Notes under the pieces: generated by a model | What the model saw: the letters and a program-made list of their open reading frames with translations, nothing else | Database searches by the model: none | Told to the model about the DNA's origin: nothing | From: an uncultured Eggerthellaceae bacterium | Lineage (GTDB): Bacteria; Actinomycetota; Coriobacteriia; Coriobacteriales; Eggerthellaceae | Direction of reading: 5' to 3' | DNA: 5,960 nucleotides | Assembly: GCA_910577495.1 (NCBI GenBank) | Contig: CAJTML010000121.1 | Coordinates: forward strand, 1 to 5,960 | Part shown: piece after piece, positions 3,109-5,960 of the stretch | Numbering within the stretch: position 1 is the first letter of the stretch | Layout of the letters: each line of letters opens with the position of its first letter | Program-made: the position numbers and the translations under genes

Positions 3109-5960
3109 CTAGCAGGCGCGGCGACGCCTCCAGGCAACACCCAATCCAAGAAGTGCCACCAAGGCAATGCCGCCAACCAGGGCAAACGGTACCTCGTCGC
3201 CCGTCTTGGCAAGCCAGCCAGCAAGATCGCCGTTAGAGCCGGTGCGCGGCAGGGTGTGCAGCGCGTTAACCGAATCATTGTTGCCAGGGCCCTGGCCGTC
3301 GCGATACTTGACCTGCAAGTTCTCGATGCCGTTGGGGTACGCAACCGTTGAGCGGCTTACCCCTTCATTATCCTCCAAGAACTGCTCCCAGCCACCTTCA
3401 GGCGTTGCCGGGCGCTTGCCAAGTCCTGGCGTTGCTGACGGGTCGCCATCAAGTACCGACGGGTCAGTTGCCGACGGGTCAGTACCAACCACGACCGCAA
3501 CATTTCCGATGTCGCCGTCAACCGCAGCCTCGGTCACCATGCAGGTAAACATGATGCGAACGCTTTCGCCACCAAGTACGCGACCAACGTAGATGGCAAT
3601 GTCGCCCGTCTCAGGATCAAACACGCCATCTTCCAGCGCGATCTCTTCCTCGGTACCCGGAGCGATCATCTTGAAACTGCCCGCTACTGGCGTCAAGCCT
3701 TCGGGGAGCTTGTCGTAGACCGTCACGTTGTACCACGCGGTCCACGGCTCATCGTTGTTGGAGAAGACAACCTCATAGGCCACTTCGTCACCAACATAGA
3801 TGGTGTTTTCTTCGTTGTCAGCCAAGATCGTTGCGGTCTTAGTGGTGGTGAACTTCTTGTGATCTGGGTCAGAGTGGCTCGTGCCATCGGGCTTCGCCGG
3901 CTGCTCGGTCTTAGGACCAGCGTCGGGGTTGTCCGGATCGGTGATCTCTTCCCACAGCTCTTTGTCTTCTTCAGGATCGTACGAACCAGGCGTTGGGTCA
4001 GGCAGCTCAATCTCTACCGGCTCATCAATACCCGGCTTGTAGTTATCCGGATCCACCTCAGGCGGATACTTGATGGTCTCGGAAGGCTTCGTACCGGCAG
4101 CGTACGCGAAGTTCGCCGGCACCGGCGTGCCATCCACCACAGCCTCAGGGGTTACCTTGACCTTAAACGTAATCGTCGTCGGCTCAGCACCACCATAAAT
4201 GTCGCCAATCTTGAAGCCCAGTGCACGAGATCCCGACGTCGCAACATCAATCTCAGGCGTGATCGGCGTCGTAACACCTGTCAAGCCATTGTAGATCGAC
4301 GCAGAACCAGGGATGTATTCCACACCAACAGGCAGCGGATCATAAATCTTTGCTGCCAGCCATGCAGAGCCGAGCTTCTTGTTGTCCACCGTGATGGTGT
4401 ACTCCAAGATGTCGCCGACCAGCGCGTAAGTGTTCTTACGGTTGGCGAAACCATCGGTCACATTCTTGACTGCCTTTTCAACCGTCACGTCATATGCAGG
4501 TGGCGTGGGGTTGTCCGGGTTGTCGGGATTATCCGGATCGTTCGGATCATCCGGGTTGTCTGGGTTGTCCGGATCAGTTGGCTTATCCGGGTTGTCCGGG
4601 TCAACGGGATCCTTCTTGCCACTGGGAACCTCAGGGTCAGTCGGCAGGAACTTCAGATCGTAATCATCGGGATCGTCCTCAGGAGCCGGCGTGCCGGGGT
4701 CAACCGGGTTATCCGGATCATCAGGATCGGTCGGGGTATCAGGCTTCGGATCAAACATGTCGTCGGTGATCGGCACCGTCACAATCACGTCAATGATTTG
4801 CGGTGGCTGATCGGGATGCTGCGGATCCGTGCGCTCAATGGTTACCGGGATTTCAATCTCGGTAATCTTTTCGCCATCAGGCTTGCCTTCGTTTTCCTTC
4901 TGCGCCTCTTCGACACGCTTCTTTACCTCATCAGCGATCTCTTCAGGAGTCTTGGGGTTGTCAACATCACCAAAGCTGATGATCTTGTCGCCCGGCTTGA
5001 TGGGCTTGGGATTCGGCGTCGGGTCGTCGGTATCCTCAGTGGCCGTGCCAAACGGCGAATCAGGATCCACATCACCTACGACAACCTCAGTGGTCGGAGG
5101 CTCAGTGCCCGGGTCAATCTCAATGACGTCGCCACCCAAAATGTTGTCGATGATACCCGGTTTCACGTTCGGGCGCTTCTGGGTCGGGTCAGCACTATCA
5201 ACTGCTTCAGCAACCTTCACGCCTTCAGTGGTGTCAATGCGGGTATCCCACACAAACGCATCCGGGTTGATGCCATAGACGCCATGCACGCGCGCTTCGC
5301 TCTCAAAATTGAGTTTCTCGCCACGAGCACTCTTGAGCGCCGTATCAGCATTCACTGACGTATCAGCAATGAGCTTATAGGTTGAGCCGCCGTACAAAAC
5401 GCAATCTGGCTCATAGACATAGGTCTTCGAACCATCAGGGTTTACCACCGGCGTCACATCAAGCTCAATCACGTTACCTTGCGGATCAACTGCCGTGAGC
5501 TTGTTGAGCGTCACGTCCGCCGGGATGGTGATGGAAAGCTCAGGGTTGAACAGTGCGGTATCGGCCACGGTATTCTTCATGGTGGCCGAATAGACAATGG
5601 TGTCATTCGGGCGAATAGTGCCGTCAGAACGCGTCGTGTTCGTGGACGTCTCGGTCACCTTGAGTACCGGAGGCGTATCCAGGTCAGGATAGACATACAC
5701 CTTAAACGAACGCTCGGCTTCATTAAACGAACCAGACTGCGCAGCCTTAACGGTGATCGTCGTCACACCAGCAGAGCGAACGTATGCCTTCACCGGCGTC
5801 TTATACATAACCTCAGTTGCCGTATAGGTATTGCGAATAACCGACGGATCAAACGAGATCACGCCCGGATTAGAGCTGGTCAGCGTCACTTCGCCAATGG
5901 TGTTGGTGGTAACCAGCAGGTTCATGAAGTCGTCTTTAACAACGCCATCTTCGCCCGTGC
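3109..5960 (-). CDS. LPXTG-type surface protein with Ig-like and DUF11-like modules (N-terminus beyond window)
   Basis: The gene enters from the right edge in an open frame and ends at TAG (3111-3109), leaving about 949 visible residues. The first ATG seen, at 5925, is internal. Numbered from that methionine, there is a bacterial Ig-like stretch (about 1-80) and a DUF11-like module (about 87-215). A mixed region with a charged helix follows (about 325-350), then an Asp/Pro-rich stalk (397-475). Two clearer DUF11-like modules come next (about 478-612 and 692-815), each with a VGD-EYTITV or VGDEVAYEVV strand and a YDPLPVGVEYIPGSA- or YDKLPEGLTPVAGSF-type end. The tail carries LPRTG (892-896), LAKTG (905-909), a hydrophobic helix (911-932) and RRRR. 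The protein is probably exported and covalently linked to peptidoglycan by a sortase, holding an adhesive or enzymatic N-terminal part away from the cell. The ligand cannot be told from this part. Hairpins and a strong terminator follow the stop. Confidence 0.93.
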   Translation of the reverse strand, partial: TGEDGVVKDDFMNLLVTTNTIGEVTLTSSNPGVISFDPSVIRNTYTATEVMYKTPVKAYVRSAGVTTITVKAAQSGSFNEAERSFKVYVYPDLDTPPVLKVTETSTNTTRSDGTIRPNDTIVYSATMKNTVADTALFNPELSITIPADVTLNKLTAVDPQGNVIELDVTPVVNPDGSKTYVYEPDCVLYGGSTYKLIADTSVNADTALKSARGEKLNFESEARVHGVYGINPDAFVWDTRIDTTEGVKVAEAVDSADPTQKRPNVKPGIIDNILGGDVIEIDPGTEPPTTEVVVGDVDPDSPFGTATEDTDDPTPNPKPIKPGDKIISFGDVDNPKTPEEIADEVKKRVEEAQKENEGKPDGEKITEIEIPVTIERTDPQHPDQPPQIIDVIVTVPITDDMFDPKPDTPTDPDDPDNPVDPGTPAPEDDPDDYDLKFLPTDPEVPSGKKDPVDPDNPDKPTDPDNPDNPDDPNDPDNPDNPDNPTPPAYDVTVEKAVKNVTDGFANRKNTYALVGDILEYTITVDNKKLGSAWLAAKIYDPLPVGVEYIPGSASIYNGLTGVTTPITPEIDVATSGSRALGFKIGDIYGGAEPTTITFKVKVTPEAVVDGTPVPANFAYAAGTKPSETIKYPPEVDPDNYKPGIDEPVEIELPDPTPGSYDPEEDKELWEEITDPDNPDAGPKTEQPAKPDGTSHSDPDHKKFTTTKTATILADNEENTIYVGDEVAYEVVFSNNDEPWTAWYNVTVYDKLPEGLTPVAGSFKMIAPGTEEEIALEDGVFDPETGDIAIYVGRVLGGESVRIMFTCMVTEAAVDGDIGNVAVVVGTDPSATDPSVLDGDPSATPGLGKRPATPEGGWEQFLEDNEGVSRSTVAYPNGIENLQVKYRDGQGPGNNDSVNALHTLPRTGSNGDLAGWLAKTGDEVPFALVGGIALVALLGLGVAWRRRRAC
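3112..3252 (-). other. Cell-wall sorting signal with two candidate motifs
   Basis: This is the coding segment for the C-terminal sorting signal. LPRTG is encoded at 3252-3238 and LAKTG at 3213-3199, only eight residues apart. LAKTG is followed at once by DEVPFALVGG, a hydrophobic span of about 22 residues, and RRRRAC. That is the geometry expected for sortase cleavage between Thr and Gly. The LPRTG copy lies about 14 residues further from the membrane helix than usual and may be a relic or an alternative site. Confidence 0.85.
4501..4737 (-). repeat. Asp/Pro-rich stalk repeat inside the surface-protein gene
   Basis: Residues of the DP, DNP and DKP type recur here, with the longest run in DPDNPDNPDDPNDPDNP near 4505-4560. 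At the DNA level a 9-bp pattern close to TTGTCCGGG or ATCCGGATC repeats on the plus strand. Such rigid, acidic, proline-rich stretches usually act as spacers across the wall. The DNA repeat makes slippage and length change between strains likely. A Leu-Ser-Gly frame on the opposite strand is only its shadow. Confidence 0.85.

Noticed and set aside
2566..3236. Several plus-strand frames over the repeat array, including one starting at 2609
   Set aside because: They stay open because the tandem repeat lacks stops in several frames on both strands. The starts lack a ribosome site at the right distance and the products are low-complexity. The first 45 residues from 2609 look somewhat protein-like, so a small chance remains.
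4430..4663. Collagen-like Leu-Ser-Gly repeat frame on the plus strand
   Set aside because: It is the complement of the DPDNP stalk codons; the real protein on the minus strand explains the pattern.
3859..5358. A 499-codon open frame on the plus strand
   Set aside because: It lies fully antisense to the surface-protein gene. It is rich in Arg, Ile and Val as expected from the reverse of Asp/Pro/Thr codons, shows no domain, and has no ribosome site of note.

Overview
The window looks chromosomal and most likely comes from a Coriobacteriia-type actinomycete (Eggerthella/Slackia/Olsenella relatives). This placement is an inference. It rests on moderately high GC, a PurO-type (PF07826) IMP cyclohydrolase in a bacterium, and a very large Asp/Pro-rich surface protein ending in an LAKTGD sorting signal with an RRRR tail. 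Every convincing gene reads on the minus strand, so the biological order runs from right to left.

Right half (5960 down to 3109): the 3' part of a long secreted protein that is probably anchored to the wall by sortase. It carries an Ig-like module, three DUF11-like beta-sandwich modules, a DPDNPDNP stalk and a C-terminal sorting signal with two candidate motifs (LPRTG and LAKTG). A bidirectional terminator at 2912-2946 ends this unit.

Middle (2910 down to 2334): about 570 bp with no credible gene but much structure. It holds a modular minisatellite (3 x 32 bp then 3 x 20 bp, built from 12-bp and 8-bp blocks), an imperfect inverted repeat of about 29 bp enclosing 124 bp, a minus-strand terminator-like hairpin touching that repeat, and a weak AT-rich hairpin just ahead of purN.

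Left part (2333 down to 1): purine genes. purN (GAR transformylase) overlaps by 8 bp an XdhC-family gene whose usual N-terminal and Rossmann motifs are altered. After a GC-rich spacer comes a ZTP (pfl) riboswitch whose P3 helix overlaps an intrinsic terminator. It lies directly ahead of a PurO-type IMP cyclohydrolase gene that runs off the left edge. ZTP/ZMP is the alarmone form of AICAR, which builds up when 10-formyl-tetrahydrofolate is short. PurN uses that cofactor, AICAR transformylase uses it, and IMP cyclohydrolase consumes the transformylase product. The layout therefore makes sense: folate shortage is sensed through ZMP and relieves termination ahead of the last purine step. The best signals for a second look are the riboswitch and its expression platform, the inverted repeat with its orphan terminator, the minisatellite, and the divergent XdhC homologue.
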